A stretch of DNA of 64,000 nucleotides from CAXQZM01 sp965229645 (GTDB taxonomy: Bacteria > Pseudomonadota > Alphaproteobacteria > UBA7985): positions 2,232,001 to 2,296,000 of the forward strand of contig OZ245893.1 in NCBI GenBank assembly GCA_965229645.1, written 5' to 3'. Below the pieces are notes generated by a model, which did no database searches, was not told the origin of the DNA, and was given only the letters and a program-made list of their open reading frames with translations. This document shows, in pieces, positions 34,995 through 43,896 of the stretch (within the stretch, counting starts at the first letter, position 1; each line of letters opens with the position of its first letter). The position numbers and the translations under genes are program-made.

Positions 34995-36214
34995 GCAAAA
35001 AACTCCTGAACGGCGCGGACGGCCTCGCCCAGTTTTTCGACCTCCTCAAGGGTATTGTAGGCGGCAAAGGAGGCGCGGGCCGTGGCGGCGAGGCCGAAGC
35101 GTTGCATAAGCGGCTCGGCGCAATGATGGCCGACGCGAATGGCGATACCTGCCCGATCTAGCAGGGTTCCGACATCGTGCGCATGGGCCTTATCGCACAA
35201 GAACGACACGACAGCGGCCTTGTTGGGCGCGGTGCCGTAGATCTTCACGCCCTCGATTTGATTGAGGGTGCGGTGCGCCGCCGCCACAAGCTCTGCCTCA
35301 TGGGCGGCGATGGCCTCAATGCCCAGGGCTTCAACCCAGTCGATCGCCGCCGACACTCCTGCGGCTTCGACGATGGCGGGGGTCCCTGCCTCAAATTTGA
35401 AGGGCGCAGCTTTGAAGGTGGATCCTGCAAAGGACACCGAGGCGATCATGTCGCCGCCGCCTTGCCACGGCGGCATGGCGTCGAGCGCCTCGTAGCGACC
35501 GTAGAGCACGCCTAGGCCCGTGGGGCCGTAGAGCTTATGGGCGGTCCAAACGTAGAAGTCCGCGCCTAGCGCCGCCATATCGACTTTGCGGTGGGTCAGG
35601 CCTTGCGACCCATCGATGAGGGTAAGGGCGCCCGCCGCCCGCGCCTCGGGGATCAAAATATCCAGCGGCAAGACCGTTCCCAGCACGTTGGAGATGTGGG
35701 CGCAGGCGAACAGCTTGACCTTGCCCGAGGAAATTTTGGCCCGAAAATCGTCCAAATCGACGGTGCCGTCGTCGTTGATGCGCACGACCCTTAGCTCGGC
35801 ACCCGTTGCCGCGCAAACCAATTGCCAGGGCACGATGTTGGCATGATGTTCCAACTCGGTAATCAAGACTTGATCGCCCGCGCCCAATGCGGTGCGGCCC
35901 CAGGCCTGGGCGACAAGGTTGATGGCCTCGGTCGTATTCTTGGTGAAAACGATCTCGCGGTCTTGTGCGTTCATAAAGGCCGCGACCTTGGCGCGGGCGC
36001 TTTCAAAAATATCTGTGGCGCGCTGGCTCAAAACATGGACCCCGCGATGGACGTTCGCATAGTCCTGTTCCATGATCCGCGCCATGGCGTCGATCACTTG
36101 GCGCGGTTTTTGCGTTGAGGCGGCGCTGTCTAAAAATACCAGGGGCTTGCTCGGGTAGGCGTCCTGATGCAAAATCGGGAAGTCTTGACGGACCGCGGCG
36201 ACGTCAAAGCGCAT
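34991..36214 (-). CDS. sufS: SufS, PLP-dependent cysteine desulfurase
   Basis: A 407-residue class-V aminotransferase-fold enzyme that takes sulfur from cysteine. The PLP lysine is in FYVWTAHKLYGPTGLGVLYG. The persulfide cysteine is in RVGHHCAEPLMQRF. The N-terminus DFPILHQDAYPSKPLVFLDS and NTTEAINLVAQAWG are typical. The start at 36214 (MRFDVAAVRQDFP) is preferred to 36241 because it matches other SufS and overlaps the sufD end by 11 bp rather than 38. Confidence 0.96.
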   Translation of the reverse strand: MRFDVAAVRQDFPILHQDAYPSKPLVFLDSAASTQKPRQVIDAMARIMEQDYANVHRGVHVLSQRATDIFESARAKVAAFMNAQDREIVFTKNTTEAINLVAQAWGRTALGAGDQVLITELEHHANIVPWQLVCAATGAELRVVRINDDGTVDLDDFRAKISSGKVKLFACAHISNVLGTVLPLDILIPEARAAGALTLIDGSQGLTHRKVDMAALGADFYVWTAHKLYGPTGLGVLYGRYEALDAMPPWQGGGDMIASVSFAGSTFKAAPFKFEAGTPAIVEAAGVSAAIDWVEALGIEAIAAHEAELVAAAHRTLNQIEGVKIYGTAPNKAAVVSFLCDKAHAHDVGTLLDRAGIAIRVGHHCAEPLMQRFGLAATARASFAAYNTLEEVEKLGEAVRAVQEFFA

Positions 36215-37019
36215 GCAAGTAGGCCTCCACGCCGCGCTCAAATACCTTCTTTAGCACCTCGGGCGCGCCGTCCAAAAACTCGGCGAGGAAAGCACGGATC
36301 AGCAAGGCGCGGGCCGCGGTTTCGGGCACCCCGCGCGCGCGCAAGTAAAACATGTGATTTGGGTCGAGGTCGGCGATGGTTGACCCGTGCGAGCATTGCA
36401 CGTCGTCCGCATAGATTTCTAGTTCGGGCTTGGTATCGACCCGCGCCGTATCGGACAGCATGAGGGCGCGATGCATTTGATTGCCCACGATTCTTTGGGC
36501 TTGAGGGGCGACGCGAATTTGCGCCTGAAACACGCCGCGCGCAAGGTCGCGCAGCACACCCTTATAGACTTCATCGCTGCTGGTTTCCGCGACCGCATGG
36601 TCAATGCGCGTGAGGGTGTCGCTATGCGACTCGCCCGCGATCAAATAGACCCCGTGCAAATCGGCATGGGCCCCCTTGCCCGTCAGCGTGACGTCGATTT
36701 CATTGCGGACGTATGCAGACGATAAATTCAGGACATGGCTGCAATAGTGCCCACCTTCGGCGACCGTGACGCGCGCGCTGGCGTAGGCAGGGGCGGCCAT
36801 AGGGCCGTCAAAAATGCGGACATGGTGCAGGCGCGCCTGCGGCCCAATCGCGATCTCATGGCCTGATGTGCCTGGGGACACCCACTCGACCAAGGTCTCA
36901 TCACCCATGACGGCAAGACTTTGGCGCGGCGGGGGAAAGGTAAAGCTGGCAAGGGCAGCGGCGTCGGCGTATCGCCAGGCCTCATCCCTTAGGGTTGGAA
37001 CGGCGTTCACGGGGGTCAC
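36204..37019 (-). CDS. sufD: SufD, Fe-S assembly complex subunit (short form)
   Basis: A 271-residue protein with the SufD/SufB C-terminal beta-helix and helical tail: ADDVQCSHGSTIADLDPNHM, LRARGVPETAARALLIRAFL. The usual SufD is about 400-440 residues. Here the N-terminal helical part is nearly absent, since the protein begins at PTLRDEAWRYADAAALASF, which corresponds to the segment before the beta-helix. It overlaps sufC by 4 bp and sufS by 11 bp. Confidence 0.92.
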   Translation of the reverse strand: MTPVNAVPTLRDEAWRYADAAALASFTFPPPRQSLAVMGDETLVEWVSPGTSGHEIAIGPQARLHHVRIFDGPMAAPAYASARVTVAEGGHYCSHVLNLSSAYVRNEIDVTLTGKGAHADLHGVYLIAGESHSDTLTRIDHAVAETSSDEVYKGVLRDLARGVFQAQIRVAPQAQRIVGNQMHRALMLSDTARVDTKPELEIYADDVQCSHGSTIADLDPNHMFYLRARGVPETAARALLIRAFLAEFLDGAPEVLKKVFERGVEAYLHAL

Positions 37020-37771
37020 GCAGCTTCTGCAACAATTTTGTCGTACCCTTCTTCCTCCAACCTCAGGGCCAGCTCAGGCCCGCCCGATTCAATGATACGA
37101 CCATCGTGGAGGACATGGACGCGGTCGGGTTTGATATAGTCGAGCAAGCGTTGGTAGTGCGTGATGACCAGAAATCCCCGTTCGGGCGAGCGTCGAGCGT
37201 TCACACCGTCGGCGACAACGCGCAGGGCGTCGATGTCGAGGCCCGAATCTGTCTCGTCCAGAATGGCAAACTTGGGTTCAAGCAAGGCCATCTGCAGGGC
37301 CTCAAACCGCTTCTTCTCGCCGCCCGAAAATCCGACATTGACCGTGCGTTTTAGCATGTCGTCGTCGATATTCAGACCTGCGCCCGCTGCCCGTGCCATC
37401 CGCAAAAATTCTAGGGCGTCCAATTCCTTTTCTCCGCGTCGGCGGCGCTGGGCGTTGAGCGCAGTGCGCAAGAAGGTTATGGCCCCAAGACCAGGGATTT
37501 CAACCGGGTACTGAAAGGCCAAAAACAGCCCGAGCGCCGCGCGCTCCTCTGGGTCCAAATCCAATAGATCGGCGCCATCGAGTTGCGCGCTGCCCGCGGT
37601 TACCTCGTATCCAGGGCGTCCCGTTAAGACGTAGGACAAAGTCGATTTGCCCGACCCATTGGGGCCCATGAGGGCATGGACTTCGCCCTTGGGAACATGC
37701 AAGTCGAGACCTTTGAGGATCGGCTTAGTGTCGGCCTCAATTTGGGCCTGGAGGTCAGAAATTTTCAGCAT
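37016..37771 (-). CDS. sufC: SufC, ATPase of the SufBCD complex
   Basis: A 251-residue ABC-type ATPase. Walker A is MGPNGSGKSTLSYVLTG, the signature is FSGGEKKRFEALQMALL and Walker B is FAILDETDSGLDIDAL, with the switch histidine in FLVITHYQRLLDYI. It is the first gene of the unit sufC-D-S-cupin-U-T. The 98-bp gap before it is shared with the divergent DMT exporter gene and must hold the suf promoter, but I could not pick out a convincing regulator site. Confidence 0.97.
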   Translation of the reverse strand: MLKISDLQAQIEADTKPILKGLDLHVPKGEVHALMGPNGSGKSTLSYVLTGRPGYEVTAGSAQLDGADLLDLDPEERAALGLFLAFQYPVEIPGLGAITFLRTALNAQRRRRGEKELDALEFLRMARAAGAGLNIDDDMLKRTVNVGFSGGEKKRFEALQMALLEPKFAILDETDSGLDIDALRVVADGVNARRSPERGFLVITHYQRLLDYIKPDRVHVLHDGRIIESGGPELALRLEEEGYDKIVAEAA

Positions 37772-37869
37772 GGGCCGTATATAGGCACAGCGCCCTAAAA
37801 AGGAACACGGGAACTCTGATTCGACAGATTTCCTGATGACAGGTTCCTAAAAGCGGTTAGAGGTTTTCC

Positions 37870-38835
37870 ATGACCCTCCCATCTCCTCGGCTGCTGGGCC
37901 TTGTTCCTTTTTCCAAGGCGGGAAACTTGGCTGGGGGGATTTTGATCACCCTGTCCATGTCCCTGTTCGTGCTCAATGACAGTCTGATCCGCAGCTTGCA
38001 GCAAACCGATAATCCCTTTGGCGTTGCGGTCTTGCCGCTGTCGACCATCATCGCCCTGCGCGGGACCTTGGTCGTGCTCATGCTTTTAGGGCTCGTCTTC
38101 GCCGTGGGGGAACGCCCTGCTATTCCCCGTGTGCTGACGAACCGATGGAACTGGGGCCGCGGCGTGGTGGAGGCGGCTGTAACGGTGCTATTCCTCTCTG
38201 CCTTGCCGTTTTTGCCCTTTGCGATTGCCTCAACCCTCATCGCGTCCAATCCCATCTTCTTGGTCTTGCTGGGGATTCTGCTGTTTTCGGAGCGGGTCGG
38301 TTGGCGGCGCTGGCTCGCCATCTTTGTGGGCTTTGGCGGCCTGATCCTCACGTCCCTTGCCATGGATGCGGGGGACTTTGACCAGGGTCAATTCCGCTGG
38401 TGGGCGATTCCCGCGTGCTTGATCGCGGCGGGACTGGTGGCCTTTCGCGATGTCTTCACCCGTTACATCGGGGACCAGATTCCACCGGTCACGGTGGCCC
38501 TGTGTTCGGCCCTGTTCGTTATGCTGGCAGGGTGGATCTACAGCCTGTGGGGTTGGCAAAACCCCGATCTGCAACAAGTCCTTATGCTTCTGGTGTCGAG
38601 TTTCCTGATCATGTTCGCCTACGTGACCGCCGTGTTCGCGATCCGCCTAGGGGTCTTCGCTGTCGTCGGTCCTTTGCGGTTTGTGTCGCTGGTGGTGGCC
38701 TTTTCGCTCGGTATTTTTTTGTTTCAAGAACCCTTTAGTTGGATCGGGTTCTTGGGCGCGGTTCTGATTGTCGGCGCCGCCATTTGGATCCTGCTGCGGC
38801 AGGCGCAGCTAGACGATCAAGCCGAACAGTCCTAG
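37870..38835 (+). CDS. DMT-superfamily (EamA) transporter
   Basis: A 321-residue membrane protein with two EamA repeats and about ten hydrophobic segments (ILITLSMSLFVLNDSLI, VVEAAVTVLFLSALPFLPF, LGIFLFQEPFSWIGFLGAVL). Such proteins export metabolites or drugs. The substrate cannot be told. It is divergent from sufC, and its last 27 bp overlap the 3' end of cobD on the opposite strand. Confidence 0.92.
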   Translation: MTLPSPRLLGLVPFSKAGNLAGGILITLSMSLFVLNDSLIRSLQQTDNPFGVAVLPLSTIIALRGTLVVLMLLGLVFAVGERPAIPRVLTNRWNWGRGVVEAAVTVLFLSALPFLPFAIASTLIASNPIFLVLLGILLFSERVGWRRWLAIFVGFGGLILTSLAMDAGDFDQGQFRWWAIPACLIAAGLVAFRDVFTRYIGDQIPPVTVALCSALFVMLAGWIYSLWGWQNPDLQQVLMLLVSSFLIMFAYVTAVFAIRLGVFAVVGPLRFVSLVVAFSLGIFLFQEPFSWIGFLGAVLIVGAAIWILLRQAQLDDQAEQS

Positions 38836-39777
38836 CCCCAGGGCCGTCACAACCGCCAGGGCCCAAACGTACCAAAACAGCCGCAGCGCGGCGCGAATAT
38901 GGCGGGGCGTTGCCAGGCGTGTTCCCTGGCCCATGGCGGCGTCCTGGGTGACCTGCCCCCCATAGGCGCGCGGCCCTGCTAGGGAGAGGCCTAGGGCGCT
39001 GGCAAAGGCCGCCTCGGGCCATCCTGCGTTGACCGACCGATGCTTGGGCGCGTTGCGAAATGCCTCCAGTAGGGGCACCAAGGTGCCCTTGGCCAAGGCG
39101 ACCCAGAACGCCGTCAGCCGCGCGGGCAGCCAGTTGACGAGGTCGTCGATGCGGGCGGCCGCTTTGCCGAACTGGTCAAACCGCGCATTGCGATGGCCCC
39201 ACATGCTGTCGAGGGTGTTGATGGCCTTGTAGGCAAAGAGGCCCGGCAAACCGAACAAGGCAAACCAAAACAGGGGCGCGACCAGCCCGTCAGAGGCGTT
39301 TTCGGCCAGGCTTTCTATGGCGGCGCGCGCCACGCCCGCTGCGTCCAAGGTTTCCAAATCGCGGCCGACAATCTGGCCGACGGCAGCACGGCCAGCCTCA
39401 AGATTCTGCTCAAGGTCCTGGGCCACGGCGCGCACGTGCTGATCCAAGGACTTGGCAGCGAGCCCAACGGACCCGATCAGGCCCATGAGAAGCCACCCTC
39501 CGCCAACCCAAGCGTCGAACCAAGCGCACAAGATCTGCAACAAAAGGCCCACCAAGGTGGCAAAACTCACCACTCGGAGCCAAGCGAAAGCGCCGCGCTG
39601 AACCCGCTGCGCCCCGCGATTGAAGATCTTTTCCAGGCGCGTCGCAAAGCCACCCAACCACGCGACAGGGTGGCCAATCCGCGCCCACAACAGGCGCGGT
39701 TCGCCAAACAGCGCATCGACCCCAAGGGCGACCAAAACCGCCGCCATGACGCGGGTGTCGAAAAAAAAACCGTCCAT
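38809..39777 (-). CDS. cobD: CobD/CbiB, adenosylcobinamide-phosphate synthase
   Basis: A 322-residue membrane protein that attaches the aminopropanol arm to adenosylcobyric acid. Family features include GVDALFGEPRLLWARIGHPV, ESLAENASDGLVAPLFWFAL and KAINTLDSMWGHRNARFDQFG. The start at 39777 (MDGFFFDTRVMAAVL) is chosen because the longer frame would include 56 residues translated from the adjacent modular repeat. It is divergent from the cbiX-cobM genes, with that repeat between them. Confidence 0.93.
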   Translation of the reverse strand: MDGFFFDTRVMAAVLVALGVDALFGEPRLLWARIGHPVAWLGGFATRLEKIFNRGAQRVQRGAFAWLRVVSFATLVGLLLQILCAWFDAWVGGGWLLMGLIGSVGLAAKSLDQHVRAVAQDLEQNLEAGRAAVGQIVGRDLETLDAAGVARAAIESLAENASDGLVAPLFWFALFGLPGLFAYKAINTLDSMWGHRNARFDQFGKAAARIDDLVNWLPARLTAFWVALAKGTLVPLLEAFRNAPKHRSVNAGWPEAAFASALGLSLAGPRAYGGQVTQDAAMGQGTRLATPRHIRAALRLFWYVWALAVVTALGLGLFGLIV

Positions 39778-39806
39778 GGACGTTCTTTGCGAGGAATCGA
39801 CGTCCA

Positions 39807-40107
39807 ATGCCAGCGGCGATTGAAAATGACTCTCAATGTTCGCTGGCATAAGGGCCGCGACTGCGGCCCCCGCAGCGGGCTCCAAGCCCGAAGGGCGCAG
39901 GGAACGCCCGCGCTCCAAACGCGCGGCCCCGAGAATAGCGGACACGCGCCTCGGGGTTTAAGCGAAGGCCCCGTCCAGCGGTCGGGCTGAGCGAGCATAG
40001 CGAGCGAGCGAGTAGAGACCGCAACCCCAGAAAGCCGAAACGCGAAGCGTTTCTGCCGCGAGACACAAAACGGTCATAAAAGTGTTAACTTTTATGACCG
40101 TTGGTAT
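39807..40107 (-). repeat. Modular dispersed repeat between cobD and cbiX
   Basis: In minus orientation it begins at 40107 (ATACCAACGGTC) and ends at 39807 (CGCCGCTGGCAT). It holds the left palindrome with TAAAAGTTAACACTTTTA, the sequence TTTTGTGTCTCGCGGCAG (an IS110 target with one change), the GAAACGC hairpin, and the 48-bp-type module GCGCGTTTGGAGCGCGGGC. The right end TA is changed to CA, so it is an older copy. It fills the whole gap between the divergent genes, so their promoters must lie in or beside it. Confidence 0.85.
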
Positions 40108-40119
40108 AAGTCGAGCGGC

Positions 40120-41259
40120 ATGAGCCCGACCCACGCGATTTCGATCCCCGCCCTCGACATGCCCAAATCCGCCAAAATTGGCGTCATGGTCTGCGGCCAT
40201 GGGTCTCGCGATGAGGATGCGGTTCGTCAGTTCAATCAGGTGGCGACAGGGCTCAACGCCCGACTGCCGCAGTACAGCGTTGAATCGGGGTTCCTAGAAT
40301 TCGCCACGCCCATCTTAACCCACGGTCTCGATAAGTTACGCGATCAAAGAGTCGATCACATTTTGGCGGTTCCTGGCATGCTGTTTGCGGCGGGTCATGC
40401 CAAGAACGACATTCCCACGGTTCTCAATCGCTATGCCAGCGAAAATCCAGGCGTACAGGTCCACTACGGCCGGGAACTTGGGATCGACAACAAGATGATG
40501 CGGGCGGCAGGTGCGCGGGTGGAGGCCGCCATGGCTGAGGCCGATCAAACCCAAGGCAAGGTCTCGCCCCACGACACCTTGTTGGTCGTGGTCGGGCGGG
40601 GCGCGTCCGATCCCGACGCCAACGGCAACATTGCCAAAATCACCCGGCTCTTATGGGAAGGTCTCGGTTTTGGCTGGGGCGAAACGGCTTATTCGGGCGT
40701 CACATTCCCACTCGTTACCCCGTGCCTGGAAACCGTGGCGAAGCTCGGCTTTCGGCGGGTTGTCGTCTTCCCCTATTTTTTGTTCACGGGCATTTTGGTC
40801 AAACGAATTTACGACGCCACCGACGCGGTGGCACAGCAGTTTCCTGGCGTTCAATTTGTCAAAGCGTCTTATCTGAACGATCACCCTTTGGTCCTCGATA
40901 CCTTCGCCGACCGCGTCCAGGAAATCTTAGAGGGCGCCAACGTCATGAACTGCATGAACTGCAAGTATCGCGAAACCGTGCTGGGGTTTGAGGATGAAGT
41001 GGGAATGGTACAAGAATCGCACCACCACCATGTCGAGGGCATCGGCACGGGTGGGGCGGGGCACCATGATCGGGACCATGCGCACAGTCACAGCCATAGC
41101 CACGATCACGGCCATGACCACGATCACCACCATCATCCCTATCCGCACAATGACCATCCGATGGGGCCTCGGTCCTTGCCTGGAACCGTTGAGAATGGCC
41201 AAATTGTATGCCCTTGCGGTCGATTTGCGTGCGGCAAAGAACAATTAGCGCGGCTTTAG
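40120..41259 (+). CDS. cbiX: CbiX-type sirohydrochlorin cobaltochelatase with Cys motif and His-rich tail
   Basis: A 379-residue protein with two CbiX halves: VMVCGHGSRDEDAVRQFNQ and LLVVVGRGASDPDANGNIA. The long CbiX form inserts cobalt into sirohydrochlorin. After the chelatase part come NVMNCMNCKYRE, a Cys-x2-Cys motif, a run of about 20 His in an HSHSHSHDHGHDHDHHHH-like stretch (residues about 305-345), and a C-terminal CPCGRFACGKEQL. Cysteines of this kind can hold an Fe-S cluster in some CbiX, and the histidines probably store cobalt or nickel. It opens the cob run. Confidence 0.92.
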   Translation: MSPTHAISIPALDMPKSAKIGVMVCGHGSRDEDAVRQFNQVATGLNARLPQYSVESGFLEFATPILTHGLDKLRDQRVDHILAVPGMLFAAGHAKNDIPTVLNRYASENPGVQVHYGRELGIDNKMMRAAGARVEAAMAEADQTQGKVSPHDTLLVVVGRGASDPDANGNIAKITRLLWEGLGFGWGETAYSGVTFPLVTPCLETVAKLGFRRVVVFPYFLFTGILVKRIYDATDAVAQQFPGVQFVKASYLNDHPLVLDTFADRVQEILEGANVMNCMNCKYRETVLGFEDEVGMVQESHHHHVEGIGTGGAGHHDRDHAHSHSHSHDHGHDHDHHHHPYPHNDHPMGPRSLPGTVENGQIVCPCGRFACGKEQLARL

Positions 41260-41351
41260 AACCTTCAACAAAGATACAGAAAAAGACGTAGAAAAAGCCT
41301 AGCGAGCGGTGCGCAGATGGCTAAAGGGCGGCGATCCTAGATGTATGGAAT

Positions 41352-41996
41352 GTGACCCGCGAGAACATGACCCTGTTTGCGTACGAAAAATCGGCAGAGG
41401 CGATTTACCGCCAATCCTTCGCCACCATCGAGGCCGAGGCGGACTTGTCCGCCTTTGCTCCCGCAGATCGGCCCGTGGCCTTGCGCATGATCCATGCCTG
41501 CGGGCAAGTGGATCTGGCCCAAGACATCGTGATGCGCCCAGGGGCCTGCCGCGCGGGCGCTGCGGCGCTGCGCCATGGCGCGCCGATTTTGTGCGATAGC
41601 GCGATGGTCGCGGCGGGGGTGGTGCGGACCGTAAAAAGTCCCAAGATTGTCGAGATCGGGACCCCAGCAACGGCGGCGCGGGCGACCCGCCTGGCAACGA
41701 CCCGCAGCGCCGCCCAGGTCGATGGTTGGTTGCCCGATTTGGCGGGGAGCATCGTGCTGATCGGCAATGCCCCAACCGCCCTATTTCGCCTATTGGAATT
41801 GCTGCATCAGCACCCCGAAGCCAGGCCTGCTCTGCTGATTGCCTGCCCCGTCGGGTTCGTTGGGGCGGTAGAATCGAAGCGCGCCTTGGTAACCCAAGCC
41901 CCCGACATTCCCTACGTTACGGTGCGGGGGCGACGCGGCGGCACGCCGATTGCGGCGGCCGCGCTCAATGCCTGCGCGCTGGTTAAGGCACCATGA
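41352..41996 (+). CDS. cobH: CobH, precorrin-8X methylmutase
   Basis: A 214-residue enzyme that moves a methyl group from C-11 to C-12, forming hydrogenobyrinate. Family segments are RMIHACGQVDLAQDIVMRPG, with the catalytic His, ILCDSAMVAAGV, and IACPVGFVGAVESKRAL. The start is uncertain: GTG at 41352 (MTRENMTLFAYEK) or ATG at 41367 (MTLFAYEKSAE). It overlaps cobL by 4 bp. Confidence 0.95.
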   Translation: MTRENMTLFAYEKSAEAIYRQSFATIEAEADLSAFAPADRPVALRMIHACGQVDLAQDIVMRPGACRAGAAALRHGAPILCDSAMVAAGVVRTVKSPKIVEIGTPATAARATRLATTRSAAQVDGWLPDLAGSIVLIGNAPTALFRLLELLHQHPEARPALLIACPVGFVGAVESKRALVTQAPDIPYVTVRGRRGGTPIAAAALNACALVKAP

Positions 41997-43171
41997 TCCA
42001 TATCTTCGGTCTCGGTGCGAACGGGCTTGCCTCCTTGTCCGCAGAGGCGCGGCAAACGCTGCATGCGTGTCAAACCCTGTTTGGCGGTCCTCGTCATTTG
42101 GCCTTGGTGCCTGATGGCCCTGTGAAATGCCCTTGGCCGCGCCCTTGGCGATTGCCGCTTGCCGAGATTGAGGCGGCCCAGGGTCCTGTCGGGGTTCTGG
42201 TCAGCGGCGACCCGTCCTGGTATTCGGCGGCCAGGGGCCTTATTGAAAACGTCGATTGCCAGGTTTGGCCCGTGCCTGGGGCTTTTTCCCTCGCTGCCGC
42301 GCGCTTGGGCTGGGCCTTAGAAGAGGTGACATGCGCCAGCTTGCACGGGCGCGGCCAGAACGCCGCCGAAGCGATGGTCAGCACCGTAAGCGGCACGGGG
42401 GGGCGCTATCTGCTGCTTAGCGACCGCACCAGTCTTCGCCACTTCCTCGACGCGCTGGACCCGCTCGCTTTTGCCCCGCTGACCCACCTACGGCTGCTAT
42501 GCGATCTAGGCGCGGCGCAAGAACGGATCGTGACGCTTGATCTCGACGACCCGAGCGTCCCCCATACCAATTTGTTCACGATCGCCATCGATCTCGCGCC
42601 CGCGCCGCGCCTGCTGCTCGACGCCGATTTTTTGCCCGACGACGCGTTTGCAAGCCACGGCAAAATCACCAAGTTCGAGGCTCGACAGAGCGCGGTGGCG
42701 CACCTGGCGCGGGCGGACGTGTTGTGGGATGTGGGCGCGGGCGCGGGCACCGTGGGCCTGCAAGCGGCCTATACTTTGCAACCCCGCCAGGTGTTTTTGA
42801 TCGAACACGAGGCCCAAGCCCTCGCGGTGCTGGACCAGAACTGCGCCAATTCCAGCGCCCCCGCTGCGATCATCGCGGGCACCGCGCCCGCCGCCTTGCA
42901 CGACCTGCCGACGCCCGACGCAATCTTTATCGGCGGCGGACTCGGCGACCCTGCGGCCTTGCAGTTTTGTTACCAGGCCCTCGCGCCCCAGGGCCGGCTG
43001 GTCGCCCATGCGGTGACATTGGAGTCCGAACAGGTCTTGCTGGGCTTTTTTCAGGACCATCCCGACGCGCAGCTCAGTCGCCTCCAGCTGAGCCAGGCCG
43101 ATGCCGTTGGCCGCTTGCACGGTTGGCGACCTGCCATGCCCTTGACCCAGCTGGTCATCGAAAAACCATGA
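41993..43171 (+). CDS. cobL: CobL, precorrin-6Y C5,15-methyltransferase (decarboxylating)
   Basis: A 392-residue two-domain enzyme. The N-terminal tetrapyrrole methylase domain starts IHIFGLGANGLASLSAEA and has GVLVSGDPSWYSAARGLIE. The C-terminal domain is a Rossmann methyltransferase with VLWDVGAGAGTVGLQAA and AIFIGGGLGDPAALQF. It methylates C-5 and C-15 and removes the C-12 acetate carboxyl. Start and stop overlap cobH and cobI by 4 bp each (ATGA), so the genes are translationally coupled. Confidence 0.95.
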   Translation: MIHIFGLGANGLASLSAEARQTLHACQTLFGGPRHLALVPDGPVKCPWPRPWRLPLAEIEAAQGPVGVLVSGDPSWYSAARGLIENVDCQVWPVPGAFSLAAARLGWALEEVTCASLHGRGQNAAEAMVSTVSGTGGRYLLLSDRTSLRHFLDALDPLAFAPLTHLRLLCDLGAAQERIVTLDLDDPSVPHTNLFTIAIDLAPAPRLLLDADFLPDDAFASHGKITKFEARQSAVAHLARADVLWDVGAGAGTVGLQAAYTLQPRQVFLIEHEAQALAVLDQNCANSSAPAAIIAGTAPAALHDLPTPDAIFIGGGLGDPAALQFCYQALAPQGRLVAHAVTLESEQVLLGFFQDHPDAQLSRLQLSQADAVGRLHGWRPAMPLTQLVIEKP

Positions 43172-43896
43172 GCTTAGAATCTCATGACGGCGCGCGGGCG
43201 AAGGCGTCCGCGACGCTTTACGGGGTCAGCGTTGGTCCAGGGGCACCCGACCTCCTCACCTTGCGCGCGGCCCGCCTCATAGCGGCGTGCCCCGTCATCG
43301 CCTATCCTTGCGCGGAAGGGTTAGAACCCTTTGCCAGAACCATTGCGGCGGCGCATTTGCGCGCCGATCACATCGAAATCCCTCTGGTCATGCCCATGGT
43401 CGCCGAACGCTTCCCCGCCGCCGAAGTCTATGCCGCCGCCGCCGAAGACATCGAGTCGCACCTGACCGCAGGACGCGACGTAGCGGTCTTATGCGAGGGC
43501 GATAGTTTGCTCTACGGTTCCTTTATGTACCTGCTCGATCGATTGCGCCACGTCCCGGTCGAGGTGGTGCCAGGCGTATCTTCCTTGTTTGCCGCGTCGG
43601 CGGCAGCGGCCTATCCGCTGGTTAGCCGCAACGAAACCTTGACCCTGGTCAGCGGCGCGTTGGACGATGCCAGCCTTTGCGCCAAAATCGACGGCGCCGA
43701 TGCCCTGGCCATTTTTAAGGTCGGTCGCCATTTCGACCGTCTCAAGGCCCTGCTTTCTCGCCTCGGCCTCGTGGCGCACGCGGTCTATGTTGAGCGCGCG
43801 AGCCTCGACACACAGGTGCTGCTGCCCTTGGACCGGGCGACGGGAACCGCGCCCTACTTTTCGATCATATTGGTGCGCAAGGGTCCCCTATCATGA
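43168..43896 (+). CDS. cobI: CobI, precorrin-2 C20-methyltransferase
   Basis: A 242-residue tetrapyrrole methylase with LYGVSVGPGAPDLLTLRAAR, VLCEGDSLLYGSFMYLLDRL and EVVPGVSSLFAASAAAAYPL. It makes precorrin-3 with S-adenosylmethionine. The true start is the ATG at 43168 overlapping the cobL stop, and the longer upstream frame is internal to cobL. The gene overlaps the CbiG-CobJ fusion by 4 bp. Confidence 0.94.
   Translation: MSLESHDGARAKASATLYGVSVGPGAPDLLTLRAARLIAACPVIAYPCAEGLEPFARTIAAAHLRADHIEIPLVMPMVAERFPAAEVYAAAAEDIESHLTAGRDVAVLCEGDSLLYGSFMYLLDRLRHVPVEVVPGVSSLFAASAAAAYPLVSRNETLTLVSGALDDASLCAKIDGADALAIFKVGRHFDRLKALLSRLGLVAHAVYVERASLDTQVLLPLDRATGTAPYFSIILVRKGPLS

Noticed and set aside
39778..40119. 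Cobalamin riboswitch in front of the cob genes
   Set aside because: The gap is filled by the dispersed repeat, and I did not see a B12-box-like sequence.
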